Shown here: positions 24,484-35,711 of the stretch, piece after piece
Layout of the letters: each line of letters starts with the position of its first letter
Position numbering within the stretch: the stretch's first letter is position 1
Assembly (NCBI GenBank): GCA_003550305.1
Contig: QKYT01000074.1
Coordinates: 144,242 to 186,986, forward strand
Origin: Glomus cerebriforme
Taxonomy: Eukaryota; Glomeromycota; Glomeromycetes; Glomerales; Glomeraceae
Reading direction: 5' to 3'
Length of the DNA stretch: 42,745 nt
Position numbers and translations under genes: made by a program
The notes under the pieces: model-generated
The model's database searches: none
Told to the model about the DNA's origin: nothing
The model's input: the letters and a program-made list of their open reading frames with translations, nothing else

Positions 24484-25047
24484 TTGCAATTTGCAGATGA
24501 AGATGGTATTAATAGCAAGGATATTTTCAGATAGCTCATGTTCATCAGTTGTTGAATCATCAAAGAGAACCATGAGTTTTGTAGAGTTAAGCGAGAATAC
24601 GTACTTGAGGAATTCATAAGCGAACCTGCATAATCAATCACGGTGAGTAACCACAATCTCTCTGACAAGACCTTTGCATGATTGTTTCAGTAGGGTTTGC
24701 AGTCCTTTACATTTGAAGTTGATTTCTGACCCAATATCACTGATGAGGTCATAGGTTGGGAATCGGGAGCTGAGAAGTTGTTTCTGTTATTCAAGATCTT
24801 CTTTTTGCTTGACACTAGAGACCCAAGCATAGAGGAACCCATTTTTGTTGGTAGTAGTGGTGGTGGTGGTGGTGATGGAGCCATCAGCATTTTGGGAATT
24901 CAACTTTGGAAAAATGGAAGATATATTGTAAAGGCAAGTACCAGAAGGGAACATTATAGCAGTGATTTTTCCTTGTTTTAGCCAACGATGCAAGGTATAT
25001 GACAAGATTCCTAGCTTCTTAGTTGCTTTGTATGCAGATAAATACAT
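24450..25047 (-). pseudogene. IS607 TnpA serine recombinase relic
   Basis: The ATG at 25047 opens a frame with MYLSAYKATKKLG and TLHRWLKQGKI, a MerR-like helix-turn-helix. An eight-Thr run from a CCA-type microsatellite follows. The catalytic motif is YAWVSSVKQKEDLE: the serine (about residue 77) is kept, but the family's Arg (YARVS) is Trp. A TAA stop at about 24787 interrupts the frame. The same frame continues with LLSSRFPTYDLISDIGSEIN, GLVREIVVTHRD, a TGA, LCRFAYEFLKYVF and RRAAKHRRERKEKK, all matching IS607 resolvase-type transposases. It then runs without a stop into the tnpB-like frame. Serine recombinases of this type carry out strand transfer through a Ser-DNA link. Confidence 0.8.
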
Positions 25048-25723
25048 AAAGAAAGATTTACAGTTTACGATTTTGACTTTTAAATTGATATATTGATAAA
25101 TTGATAAGCATTACTAAGCAGATGTCACGATTGTAATACTAAGCAAAAATTATAGTTTGATCATATGATTATGGCGAGGTAGTCTTCTTTTTTACATGTA
25201 ATTTGTTTTATAATAAAATTGAATACAATCTTGTTAAATTAAAAAAAAAAAAGAATAATGGCTGGGTGAGAATTGAGATAAATTTTATATTATCCAACGG
25301 ATCATTGAAGTTTCTCAAGACATGACCTCAGTACAATTGTATATCATTGTGTAAAAGAGCATGGGAACGCCTTTATTCTACTTTAATAAAACTCATTCAT
25401 ATTATAATTATTCTAAATTTGTATAATTATTATTAAAATTCACTTGCTAATTGTGTTAAAACTTTAATTCTAAATTAGAAATTTTAAAAGTAGTTGATAA
25501 TGCAAACTATCTATAAAAAAAAAAGAATAATTTTCTTTAGGTACTAATATAAAATAAAGTTTTTCGGAGCTGATAATCTTCTGACAAATAATGGAAATTT
25601 TATAATGGACAGGGCGTTTAAAGTTCGTACAACAAAACTTTCACGTTGCATTCATTGCATTCAATGGATTATTATCGATTTGAACATGACAGATTTTATT
25701 AGATCAATAATTTATATAAATTG
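25048..25723. other. Intergenic region upstream of the BTB-TLDc gene
   Basis: AT-rich region between two start codons on opposite strands. The left ~90 bp may be the left end of the IS607-like element. No other gene or repeat boundary was recognised. Confidence 0.4.
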
Positions 25724-28700
25724 ATGAAACAAATTTATCAATTCACCAAAATGCTTACCTATCACTTTCCAGAGATATCTTCAGATTCCATACCTCTTCC
25801 TGTAACAGACCACCTTCATGATACTATTATAGAAATCAATGATAGTAAATCTGGCAATATAAAGATTTTCAATGCTCATTCGAGCGTGCTTTGCAAAAGA
25901 TGCGAATATTTTAAGGTCGCTTTATCAGAAAAATGGGCAAAAAAAGTTGACGATAAGTTTAAGCTAAGATTGGATGATTTACCCGATGCCTTTGAAATGG
26001 TATTAAAGTAATGATCGTTCGTAATTTTCTCTCTCTTTTCTTTTGTAAAAATATGTATATACACACATATATTATGCGTTAATAATAATTATAATGGTTT
26101 TAAAATTCGAAGGGGAATCCATAGCGGAACAATCGTTTTGGAAAACTTAAACACAAATATTTTGATGGAATTAATGTTGATATCTGATATTCTTCTTCTC
26201 CAAGACTTTTTCAACTTTTTAAGATCAAAATTAGATGAAAAGAAGGATAAAACAAGCCAGGAATGGAATGATAATGATATTATCTCTATATTAAAAATCT
26301 CTTATCGAATTCCATCTATTCAAGATCTCTATTTATATTGTCAAGATGTCTTGGTGGAGAAACCATCGATTTTATTTGAATCTCCAATATTTTTAACGAT
26401 TGATGAAGAATTATTATTGCGTATATTAAGGCTAGATATGATATGCTTGCCAGAAATAACAATTTTTAATAAATTGATTGAATGGGGCATTGCAAACACT
26501 CCCAGTTTCAATGCTTTAACCGATAAAACATCTCAGATCGATGCATTGGGAGTTACTTTAGAGAATGCGTTGCAACTTATTCGATACGTAAATATTAATA
26601 GAGAAGAAATCCTCGAATATAAACAAATATTACCAAAACGGAGAATTCAATATCAACTTCCACCTCGAATTAATTCATCTGAAGAGCCAAAAATTATTGG
26701 TAGCAGATTTGCTGGAATAATCGCGTCATGGATTGACAGAAAGGAAACTCCATATACTGAATCTAGTAATCCATTTCTGTTTAGAAATGTATTTAAAATG
26801 AACGATCGAACAGATTTTTACCAAGAACATCAAAAATATTACAATAAATCCTCGGGCAGAACCTTACCAACAATGAGATGTCATCACGGTGGACCTTCAT
26901 TAATGATAATGAAACTTAAAGGATCTAATAAAATAATTGGTGCTTACGTTCCTATCGATTGGAAACAAGACATAGCAAAAAAAGTACACGTTACCACAAC
27001 GGAAAGTTTTATGTTTTCAAGTGACGATAAGTATGGAACAAATTATAGGTTAAGCAGAATTCAAGATTTTGAACATGCAATTTGTCTAGAGGAAGTAAAA
27101 CCCAGTGGTGTTCTGCTAAAATTTGGTGAAGATTTAATATTTGATTATTATTTGAAATATTATGTCAGATGTCATATTAAGAAAGGATTTTATGAACAAC
27201 CAACAATATTAAATGAAGGCACATATAATATTGAAAAATGGGAAATTTTTAAATTGTGTAGAAAAGATAATCGACCAATGATTGTAGTAAACGATGAAGT
27301 TATACAAACAACTCCACCTCAAAATCCACCCGTTGAAACAAAGATTATTGATAACGACTTTTTTGGATTGATTGCGACATGGATTGACAGAAATGAACCT
27401 ATGAAATACACTGGATCGAATATGCCATTCCAATTTACACCTTTATTTCGTATGAATGATGATAATTTTTCTTACCAACATGATAAATATTATAATCAAT
27501 CTACGGATGGATTATTACCAACGATGAAATGTCACCATGGACCCTCATTGATGATAATGAAAACATCAAATAAGATAATTGGAGCTTATAACCCTATCAA
27601 TTGGAAACATGAGTCATACATAGATGAATATGAACAATATGAAACAACATCAGAAAGTTTTATTTTCTCAAGTAATGATATACATGGAACAAATCATCGG
27701 ATAAGCCGTGTTAAAAATTTTTACCATGCAGTTTGTTCAGGGAAAATATATTCTCGGGGTTATTCAAATGTAATTGCTCCCAATGGGGTTCTGCTAAAAT
27801 TTGGCAGAGACTTAGAATTTTATTATGATGATGGATTTCGTGGTGAGAATCCTTCTATTTATTGTAAAATTAGAGAAAATGATTCTTATGAGCAACCACC
27901 TATAGTTGCTGCAGGAGAATATAAAATTAATGAATGGGAAATTTTTAGGGTCACTAGAAAAGAGAATCAAATTCAATCTCGAGTTGTTATGCCTGATATA
28001 AGAAAATTTACTACTAAGAACAGACTCCAAACTAATAAATATGTTAATAAAAGAAAAATTCCAACTCATAAAATTATTGATGACAATTTTTCTCCATCTT
28101 TTTATCAAATTATTGACGATAATTTTTTCGCATTGATCGCAACATGGATTGATGGTGCAGAAGATAGTACATACTCTTTTAACACGATGCCATTCCAATT
28201 TACACTTTTGTTTCGCATGAAAGAGCGGACAAGCACTCATAGCAATTACTACAATCAGTCAACATACCATTTATTACCAACAATGAAGTGTCACCATGGA
28301 CCTTCACTAATGGTAATGAGAATAAAAGATTCTAATAAAATAATTGGTGCTTACAATCCTATCAATTGGAAGCGCGATTTAACCGCAAATAATAAGAATC
28401 AATATGTTCGCACCTCAGAAAGTTTTATTTTCTCAAGAAGTGATGAAGGAGGAACAAGATTAAGTCGAGTTAAAAATTTTGATAAAGCGATGTCTCAATC
28501 AAAGGTATATCCAAATGGAATTCTGTTGAAATTTGGTGAAGATTTGAGCTTTGCTTACGTACATGGAAACTTACATACCGACGAACCTTATTGGGAAGAT
28601 GAGGAAAACCTTAGCTATGATATTATATGGCCTTTTGTCATGTGTGATGTTAAAGAAAATGGATATTATGAACAACCGTCAATATTACCTAAAGGCAGAT

Positions 28701-28747
28701 ATGAGATTGATCGATGGGAAATATATAGAGTAACTAAAATAGAATAA
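25724..28747 (+). CDS. BTB-BACK protein with three tandem TLDc domains
   Basis: Two exons, 25724-26007 and 26113-28747, separated by a 105-bp GT-AG intron, give 972 aa. The intron falls in the BTB fold and joins DAFEMVLK to GIHSGTIVLENLNTN, a typical BTB junction. BTB spans about residues 20-140, with a BACK-like helical region about 150-270. Three TLDc copies start near residues 290, 506 and 760. Each has an (A/L)(I/L)I A(S/T)WID start, LPTM(R/K)CHHG, PSLM(I/V)M, NKIIGAY(V/N)PI(D/N)WK, TSESF(I/M)FS, RLSR(I/V), GVLLKFG and a closing EWEI(F/Y)R-type block. BTB proteins often act as Cul3 adaptors; TLDc is linked to oxidative stress resistance and V-ATPase binding. The usual form has one TLDc, so three is unusual. 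An alternative start is Met at 25751. Confidence 0.88.
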
Positions 28748-30713
28748 CTAATCTTGTACAATAAATTATTTCGATATATTATATGGATTTATGGTATAAA
28801 AAGTGTCTTACTAATGATTAATCTCATTTAGAAGTATCGGCGGTCAACTAATTAAATCAAACCTATATATGGTATTATCTGTTATATAAAGGTTTTTTTC
28901 GCGCAATCGTCTATACTAAACATGATTTTAAAAGTTAATTATTTGTTAAATCTTTACCAATAAAATTATACTTTTCAGATAGTTACACATTTGCTCATTA
29001 CCGATCGTCAATTTTTTTTTCATAGATTATATTGATTATCGGCTGATCTTTCATTTTAAATATGGGGTAAGATCATATTTTTATAAGGTTACATATAAAA
29101 TTACTTATGGTGACAGTTCAGTCTCATGACCAATAATGTGTGTAACTATTTATTTATCTTATTTATCTAACCCCTAGCTGTTACTCACTATTCGTCATCA
29201 TATGTCACGTGCCTGAGCTTTCTTTGATAGTGTGTTATGCGTCACGATCTCATGAACGTAATAATTATGACTGAATTCTACTGTAATTGCTAAAGTTTTT
29301 CCAGTTTTTTTGGCTGAAAGCCCTATATGCAAAAAAGATCATAAGAAAAAAGGAGTCTATAAAAAGATTTAGAATTATTAATTCGAAATTCTAATATGTG
29401 TAACCCAATATTACACATTACACACCAAAATAGGTAAGATAGGTAATAAGTTCATAAATTTTTTTGTTTCAACTTTTGATATCTGATTATACAAAGTTTG
29501 TCATAAAAACATAACAAAGCCTAACCTTAATCCTCACATATAGAAGGTGAAATTATATATAAAAAACTGATCATTCTTTCTAGAAAAGTATTTTTGAAAT
29601 TTTTTTGGTTACTTTACATGAAAAACACAGTTCTTGAAAGAAAAATTTTACCAAAATTAGCTGAAGACATGTTGCTAAAACATAGCAAAGGTAGCTTGAA
29701 AACTCAAGACTCAAGAATATGATGATCCAAAAATCTAATTAAAAATTATTCAATATAAATAAAAGCATTTCTTTTTAGAAGTTAGTAACTATTTACAATC
29801 AAAACTGATTATAACAAATCTCTTTATAATGAATTCTGGATATACCAAACTCAAAATTTTTAAATTTTATTAATAGTTCATTATAGACTGTATATCATAT
29901 CAAAAATCAGAAAATATTGAAAAGATGATAGCAATTTTAAAAAAAAGTTACTGTTATTAAAAAAATATTATCCAAAAGCTTCAGTTCCTAAGCAACTCAT
30001 ATTACAAATATGGGTATATTTGTGAATTAGTTTATTCTTTTGTTAATTTACTCATTTACTTATTTTGCAATATTTACATCAACTAGAAATAAAATGATAT
30101 ACAAACTAAATCTCAAATTGATAATAATAATTTAATCTTATATGTATACTAAATAATTTAATATAAAATTGCATATGTAAAATATTATTACTTATTATAC
30201 CATTTTAACATTTATATATTGTTTTAGTTTAAGAAATAATACAGTTTGCAAATATTATAAGAATACTGATATAATTTCAGTAGATTTTTACAAAGGAATC
30301 AGCTAGTTATAACTATTCTAAAAAAGAATAAAATTCTTGTATCCTATAATAATAATGACAATAATTTCAGTTGACATTTTTTAAAATATTAGAGAACTTA
30401 TCATATCATTTATTTGATATTCAGATTAAAATAGATAACAAACTACCTCTAATTCTCTATTCTATTTATCATAAAGTTCATGATGAGTTGAAGGTTTACT
30501 TTTATAACTCTATCTGATCTACAATCACATTTGAAAAATCTGAAAAAAAGGGTATTAAAGTAGCAATAGATGATGCAAAAAAAATTATTGCATTATCATT
30601 CATAATTCTAGTAAGAAAATAAGAGAAGATTGCTAAAACAATGGTAGGTAGTATATAAGAAATCTTTTATTTATTTTTTTTTTATATTACAAATCTAACT
30701 AATTTAATGTATA
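28748..30713. other. AT-rich repeat-like DNA without a recognised gene
   Basis: Short broken coding-like stretches occur (for example 29610-29705 and 30470-30620 on the plus strand, Lys/Ile-rich, with stops), which may be old transposase relics, but I could not name a family. No inverted-repeat boundary was found. Confidence 0.4.
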
Positions 30714-31189
30714 TCAGCAAATTTTTTAAGATGCAAATCTGCACTGATCAGCATTATAAAATCTGCGAAGTTCTGTGACCTTGCTGATGTATAATACAGA
30801 AAAAAATAAAGATCTGTGTAGATCTCCAAAAATCCAAAAAACTGTGCAGAAATTTTATCATTAATCTGTGAAATATTTTAGTTATACATTTTATATATAT
30901 TATTTTTCAGTTGTATAATGTAACTTATGCTTTATTAATTTTATTAATTACAGTTAAATATATTTACAAATTAAAAACTAATTTATATGATATTATTAAA
31001 TACAAAAAAAACTAAGTTTTTTCTTTACATGTTGTAATAGTTTAGATATAGTTTTAGTTAGTTCGATTCCAATAAACAATTATTAAATATCTGGCAAAAT
31101 CTATATAAACAAAAAATTCAAAGTTTCGCAATTAAAAGTTGTGAAATATACTTGATTCTAGTATATCAAAATATTAGTAAAATATTATT

Positions 31190-31621
31190 TAAACAATTAA
31201 AAAAAAATATTTTGAGATTTTAGTACCTTTAAATTCCTGTATAACAAAAATTTCAAAGGTATACTATCTTTAAAATTCTTAATATCCTTACCCGAACCTA
31301 TAAAGAAAAGAAAATGAAATGTTAGTTATTAATAGTTTATATTAAATAATAAAAAAAAAGAAAATTTTGAAGGTATTTATTTACCTTCAAAATTCTGCAA
31401 TACTCACGTTCATAACTTATAAAGAAAAAAACAAAAAAATTAAAGATATTTTCATTAAAATCTTATATACTCACACCTGGAAGAATCTATGAAAGAAAAG
31501 AAATAATAAACATTAGTTATTAACATTCATTAAAAAAGAAATTAAAAAAATTCAAAGGTATTATACCATTGAAATCCTATAATCCACCTGGAAGAATTTA
31601 CAAAAAAAAATGAAATGTTAA
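31190..31621 (-). repeat. Exon-like ~120-bp minisatellite, left block
   Basis: About four diverged units. On the minus strand each shows a TTTATAG or TTCATAG acceptor-like word, a 25-45-nt insert ending in ATTTCAAAG or ATTTTGAAG, and then GTA or a degraded form of it. The block is cut by the hAT-like element that starts at 31630. Confidence 0.55.
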
Positions 31622-31887
31622 TTAGTGACTAGTGCTCCTAAAAAAATCCGATCCGATCTGAATCCGCAGATTTGATCTGAAACGGATTCGGATCAGTTTT
31701 GCAAATTTAAGATCCGTGGATCTGATCCGAAAGCAAATAAATCTGATCTGAATCCGATCTGATCAGATCAGATCATGGTACAAAAAAATCTGGATCCGAT
31801 CCGATCGGATTCGGATCTTCATATATTAAATATGATAAATAAAAAAAAATTTTTTTTTTTATTTTTATCTTTTTTTTTAGAGACTTT

Positions 31888-32127
31888 NNNNNNNNNNNNN
31901 NNNNNNNNNNNNNNNNNNNNNNNNNNNNNNNNNNNNNNNNNNNNNNNNNNNNNNNNNNNNNNNNNNNNNNNNNNNNNNNNNNNNNNNNNNNNNNNNNNNN
32001 NNNNNNNNNNNNNNNNNNNNNNNNNNNNNNNNNNNNNNNNNNNNNNNNNNNNNNNNNNNNNNNNNNNNNNNNNNNNNNNNNNNNNNNNNNNNNNNNNNNN
32101 NNNNNNNNNNNNNNNNNNNNNNNNNNN
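31888..32127. other. Assembly gap of 240 N
   Basis: A run of N in the middle of the tandem array. Its size may be an estimate; collapsed repeat units are likely. Confidence 0.98.
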
Positions 32128-32640
32128 AGACGAACGGACGAAGCCGAACGAACGGAACTTAAACGAACGAACAAAGTGGTTAGTTCGTTCGTTTCTTTCA
32201 TTTTTTTACTTTCAGGGAATGTAATTAACGTCTCCCTTCTTTATTTTTAGGAAACTGGACGAACGGATGAAGCCGNACGAACGGAACTTGAACGAACNAA
32301 CTAAGAGGTTAGTTCGTTCGTTTCTTTCATTTTTTTACTTTCAGGGAACGTAATTAACGTTTCCCTTCTCTTTTTTTAGGAAACCGGACGAACGGATGAA
32401 GCCGAACGACTGGGATCTTGGAAGAACGTAAGTTCGTTCTTTTTTTTACTTTATTAATTATTAGGGAACGTAACTAACGTTCCCTTTTCTCTTTTTTTAG
32501 GAAACCGGACGAACGGACGAAACCGAACGAACGGAACTTGAACGAATGAACTAAGAGGTTAGTTCGTTCGTCTCTTTTCATTTTTTTTTACTTTCAGGGA
32601 ACGTAATTAATGTCTCCCTTCTCTTTTTTTTTTAGGAAAC
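32128..32640. repeat. Tandem array of ~121-135-bp units inside the hAT-like element
   Basis: Units begin at about 32251, 32380, 32501 and 32636 with GGAAAC(C/T)GGACGAACGGA. They continue through CGAACGAACGGAACTTGAAC, a GTTAGTTCGTTCG word and an imperfect hairpin (GGGAACGTAA... ACGTTCCC), and end in a T-rich tract and TTTTAG. The array continues leftwards into the gap. Confidence 0.85.
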
Positions 32641-32891
32641 TGAATGAACAATTAGATTCAGATCGGTTCAGTTTCAGATTTGAATCAGTTTCAGTTCGGT
32701 TCAGTTTCGGATTAATTAAATTCAGATCAGTTCGACTTCAGTTCAGTTCAAATCTGGATCAGTTTCAGATTGGTTCGGATCAGATCNAGTNAGATTCAGA
32801 TCAGTTCAGATCTGTTCAGACCGGATTCGGATCAGATCAGATTTAAATCAAATCCGATCTGAACCGATCTGTTAGGAGCACTATTAGTGAC

Positions 32892-33963
32892 ATTTTGTTA
32901 AAAACAAAAAAAAATAAATAATTTTTTTGAAGGTATTATATATCTTCAATTTATAATATTACGTGCAGAATCTATAAAAGAAAAATGAAGCATTAGTTAA
33001 TGTTTTGTTAAAAAAGAAACAAATCTTTGAGAGTACTATTTACCTTTAAAAAAGCTCAGAACCTAAAAAAAGAACTAACAAAATGTTAGTAAAAAGTTTT
33101 GCTAAGAAAAACAAAAAATATATATATATATATATATATTTTTTAAAATCTATAATACCAATGCCCAGAAATCTATAAAGAAAAAAATTGAAATGTTAGT
33201 TTAACATTTTGTTAAAAAAAAAATAAAAAAATATTCTTAAAGGTATTTATTTACCTTCGAAATTTTCTTATCTCACATTGAAAGAAATTTATAAAGAAAG
33301 AAAAATAAATGTTAGTTATTAATATTTTGTTAAATACAATAAAAGAAAGTTTTAAAGCTTACCTTTGAAATCCCATATAGCACATTGCAAGATCTAAAAA
33401 AGAATATTGAAATTCTGAATTACTCAATTTCAGAATCTATAAAACAAAAATAAATAATCATTAAAAAAAAACTTTAAAATAAAGGTAAATTTACCTTTGA
33501 AATTCTGGAAACTCACTTCTACAAAAAAAATGAAATCTTAGTTATTAACATTTTATTAAAAAAAATAATAATAAAATTCAAAGGTATATCTTTGAAGTAT
33601 TGCTTAAAAAACCTATAAAAGAAAAGAAAAGAAATATTAGTAAATCATTTTATTAAAAAAACAAGTAAATAACCCTAACAAACCTTTAATTTTGAAGTCT
33701 AAGAAGTTAAATCTAAAGCTGAAATTCTACAAAAAAGAAAGAAATATTATGTTAGTAATATTTTTTTAATAAAAAAAAATCTATATCTATCTTTCCCAAT
33801 ACAAACCTTTAAAGTTTAGGTCAAATTCTAAAACTGAAGTCTAATCTTCAAAGTCTAAGTTGAATCTGAATCTACAAAAAAAAAATGTTATATTAGTAAT
33901 ATTTCTTTTAATACCCCTTCCTCTTCATTACAAACCTATTTCGAAATCCTATACCTAAAGACC
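32892..33963 (-). repeat. Exon-like minisatellite, middle block
   Basis: Diverged units continue after the hAT-like insertion. Minus-strand examples: TTTTTTAG then ATCTTGCAATGTGC up to GGGATTTCAAAG then GTAAGC at about 33358-33405; and TTTTTGTAG then AATTTCAGC up to AAAATTAAAG then GTTTG at about 33680-33730. A TATATATA run lies at 33118-33140. The block is cut by the element starting at 33969. Confidence 0.55.
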
Positions 33964-34519
33964 TGAACTAGAAGCCTGCATTAGTCCTAATTTTATAATC
34001 TGAACCTGGCTCAAACTTTAAATAATATATAAATTTCCAGCCCAGCCTGACCCGAACTTAAAATTATATATAAAAATCCAGCCTGGCTCAGACCTGGACC
34101 GGATTTCTTAATTTATTTAATAAATAAATTTAACTATAGCTATTTTATAATTTGAAATGACTTTTTTATGTTAATTAATCAATCTATTATACAATAAAAT
34201 TAGTGCTGCAAGGCACAGCATTCGATGATCACATTCCAAAATTTATTATAAACAATTAAATCTAATAAATGACTTAAGGTTTTTTAATTCTTTTTTATTT
34301 AATAAAATTAAACTCTTTAAATAAACAATATATAGTGGGTATCAAAACAAACACACCAAAATTTACAAATTACTAAATCATGTGTTTGTCGATCAAAATA
34401 AATCCAATTGATTTAATATTTTCTAAATAAGTAATATAGATATTAATCTTTAAGATTGTAAATATTACCCCTTTTTTGTACTACACAATTTACCATTATG
34501 TAATTTTTTCTCCTAACTA

Positions 34520-35711
34520 TGGTGCGTTTATTTTGATGTTTTGTAAAAAATGTAAAAAATAAAGCATAAAAAATTTTTTTTTTATATTTTATATTAGTAA
34601 TTTTACAAAATTATTTTCCTCACATATGGTTTTTTTTAAAAAAATAATTTTTTTTATTATTTATTTTTAAGGCATAGTTATCTACCGAACAGAGAACTCA
34701 AGCTATTATGATGCTTGAAAAAGAATATACAACAAGAGAAATTGCTGCTAAAGTTGGTTGTAAAAGTCACACAACTATTGTAAGATTAAAAAAGAAGTAT
34801 GAGGAGACAGGTAATATTCAAAACAAACCCAGTTCAGGCCATCTACATAAGCTGAATGAATATGATGAACATAATATTGTAAGAAGTATAATGACAAGAG
34901 AATGTTCCAATGCAGTTCAAATTCAAAAATCTTTAAAGGTCAATGATAATATTGAGGTGAACTCAAATACAATACGTAGAACATTAAAAAGAAATAGTTT
35001 AGCAGTTTGAGTAAAATGTAAGAAGCCGTTACTATTTAAAAAATACTGTGAAAATCATCTAAATTTTGCGAAAAGATACAAAAATTGGACAGTAAGTGAT
35101 TGGAACAAGGTGGTGTGGTCTAATGAGTCAAAATTTCAAATATTTGGCTCTGATAACTGTCAATATTGCTGGAAATGCCCAAAAGACCTACTTTAAGATG
35201 CCTATGTGAAGCCTATTGTTAAATTTGGAGAAGGTAGTATTTTTGTATGGGGGTGTTTCACTTCTTCGGGTGTAGGATATTTGGTAAGAATAGAGGGTGG
35301 CCTGGACGCAGAATTATATTGCAAGATATTGGAAGAAGACCTTATGGGCACCCTTCACTACTATGATTTAAATACTAATAATGTTATATTTCAACAAGAT
35401 AATGATCCAAAGCATACAGCAGCCTATACTAAGCAGTGGTTTGAAGATAATGAAATAGAGGTTTTGTCATGGCCACCTCAATCTCCTGACCTTAATCCTA
35501 TAGAACATCTTTGAAATGATATTGATCATCATCTTATTCTAAATTAATAAAAATAATGCCAGAACGAATTAATGATGTAATTAAAGTAAAGGGGGGATAT
35601 ACCCGATGGTAAAAAATATTTGAATATATTTTTAGTTAAAAAAATTTAAATATTTTTATTTTTTTTTAATAAATTCGTAATATATAATAAAGCGGCAAAT
35701 TAAACGCACCA
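34520..35711 (+). mobile_element. Tc1/mariner element, inner-most insertion
   Basis: The ends TGGTGCGTTTATTTTGATG and, on the minus strand, TGGTGCGTTTAATTTGCCG form an inverted repeat with a TA next to the left end. It encloses a full-length but broken Tc1-type transposase. Of the right end only the boundary base is uncertain. Confidence 0.7.
34678..35605 (+). pseudogene. Tc1/mariner transposase, inactivated
   Basis: The frame begins LSTEQRTQAIMMLEKEYTTR, then EIAAKVGCKSHTTIVRLKKK, a homeodomain-like helix-turn-helix. A second HTH contains VNSNTIRRTLKR. Stops interrupt at about 35008 (TGA), 35194 (TAA) and 35512 (TGA in place of the Trp of EHLW). The first catalytic Asp is Asn: VVWSNESKF at 35122-35124, where the family has WSDESKF. 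The second Asp stays in FQQDNDPKHTA and the third acidic site in SPDLNPIEHL. Between them, GSIFVWGCFTSSGVG matches the family. The transposase cuts and pastes the element at TA sites; this copy cannot do so because of the lost catalytic residue and the stops. Frame is lost after 35540. Confidence 0.85.

Larger units (their letters stand above)
22950..25100 (-). mobile_element. Decayed IS607-type element with serine recombinase and Fanzor/TnpB-like gene
   Basis: Two transposon genes lie in order on the minus strand: a TnpA serine recombinase with an N-terminal MerR-type helix-turn-helix (from 25047), then a TnpB-like protein with RuvC and zinc-finger motifs (to 23127). This pair defines IS607. 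Eukaryotic TnpB relatives linked to IS607 are known as Fanzor2. IS607 has no inverted repeats and makes no clear target duplication, so the outer limits given here are guesses beyond the genes. Both genes carry stops and frameshifts, so the element is not active as it stands. Confidence 0.75.
31630..32883. mobile_element. hAT-like non-autonomous element with perfect 8-bp target duplication
   Basis: The ends are TAGTGCTCCTAA and TTAGGAGCACTA, a perfect 12-bp inverted repeat, flanked by TTAGTGAC at 31622-31629 and 32884-32891. An 8-bp duplication is the hAT signature. Both subterminal regions (31640-31830 and 32640-32870) are degenerate repeats of a GATCCGAATC/GATCAG-like word in opposite orientation. 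The centre is a tandem array (see below) and holds an assembly gap, so the true length may differ from 1,254 bp. No transposase is present. Confidence 0.85.

Noticed and set aside
24350..24981. Plus-strand frames at 24350-24619 and 24778-24981
   Set aside because: Antisense shadows of the tnpA/tnpB relic; the Gly run is the complement of the Thr-coding microsatellite.
27209..28240. Minus-strand frames of 74 and 142 codons
   Set aside because: Antisense shadows of the BTB-TLDc gene, open because the TLDc copies share codon patterns.
31773..32224. Open frames on both strands across the N gap
   Set aside because: They are open only because N was read through; the flanks are low-complexity repeats of the hAT-like element.
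32610..32846. 78-codon frame rich in Ser, Phe, Gln and Arg
   Set aside because: It is a translation of the degenerate GATCAG/TTCAGTT subterminal repeat, not a protein gene.
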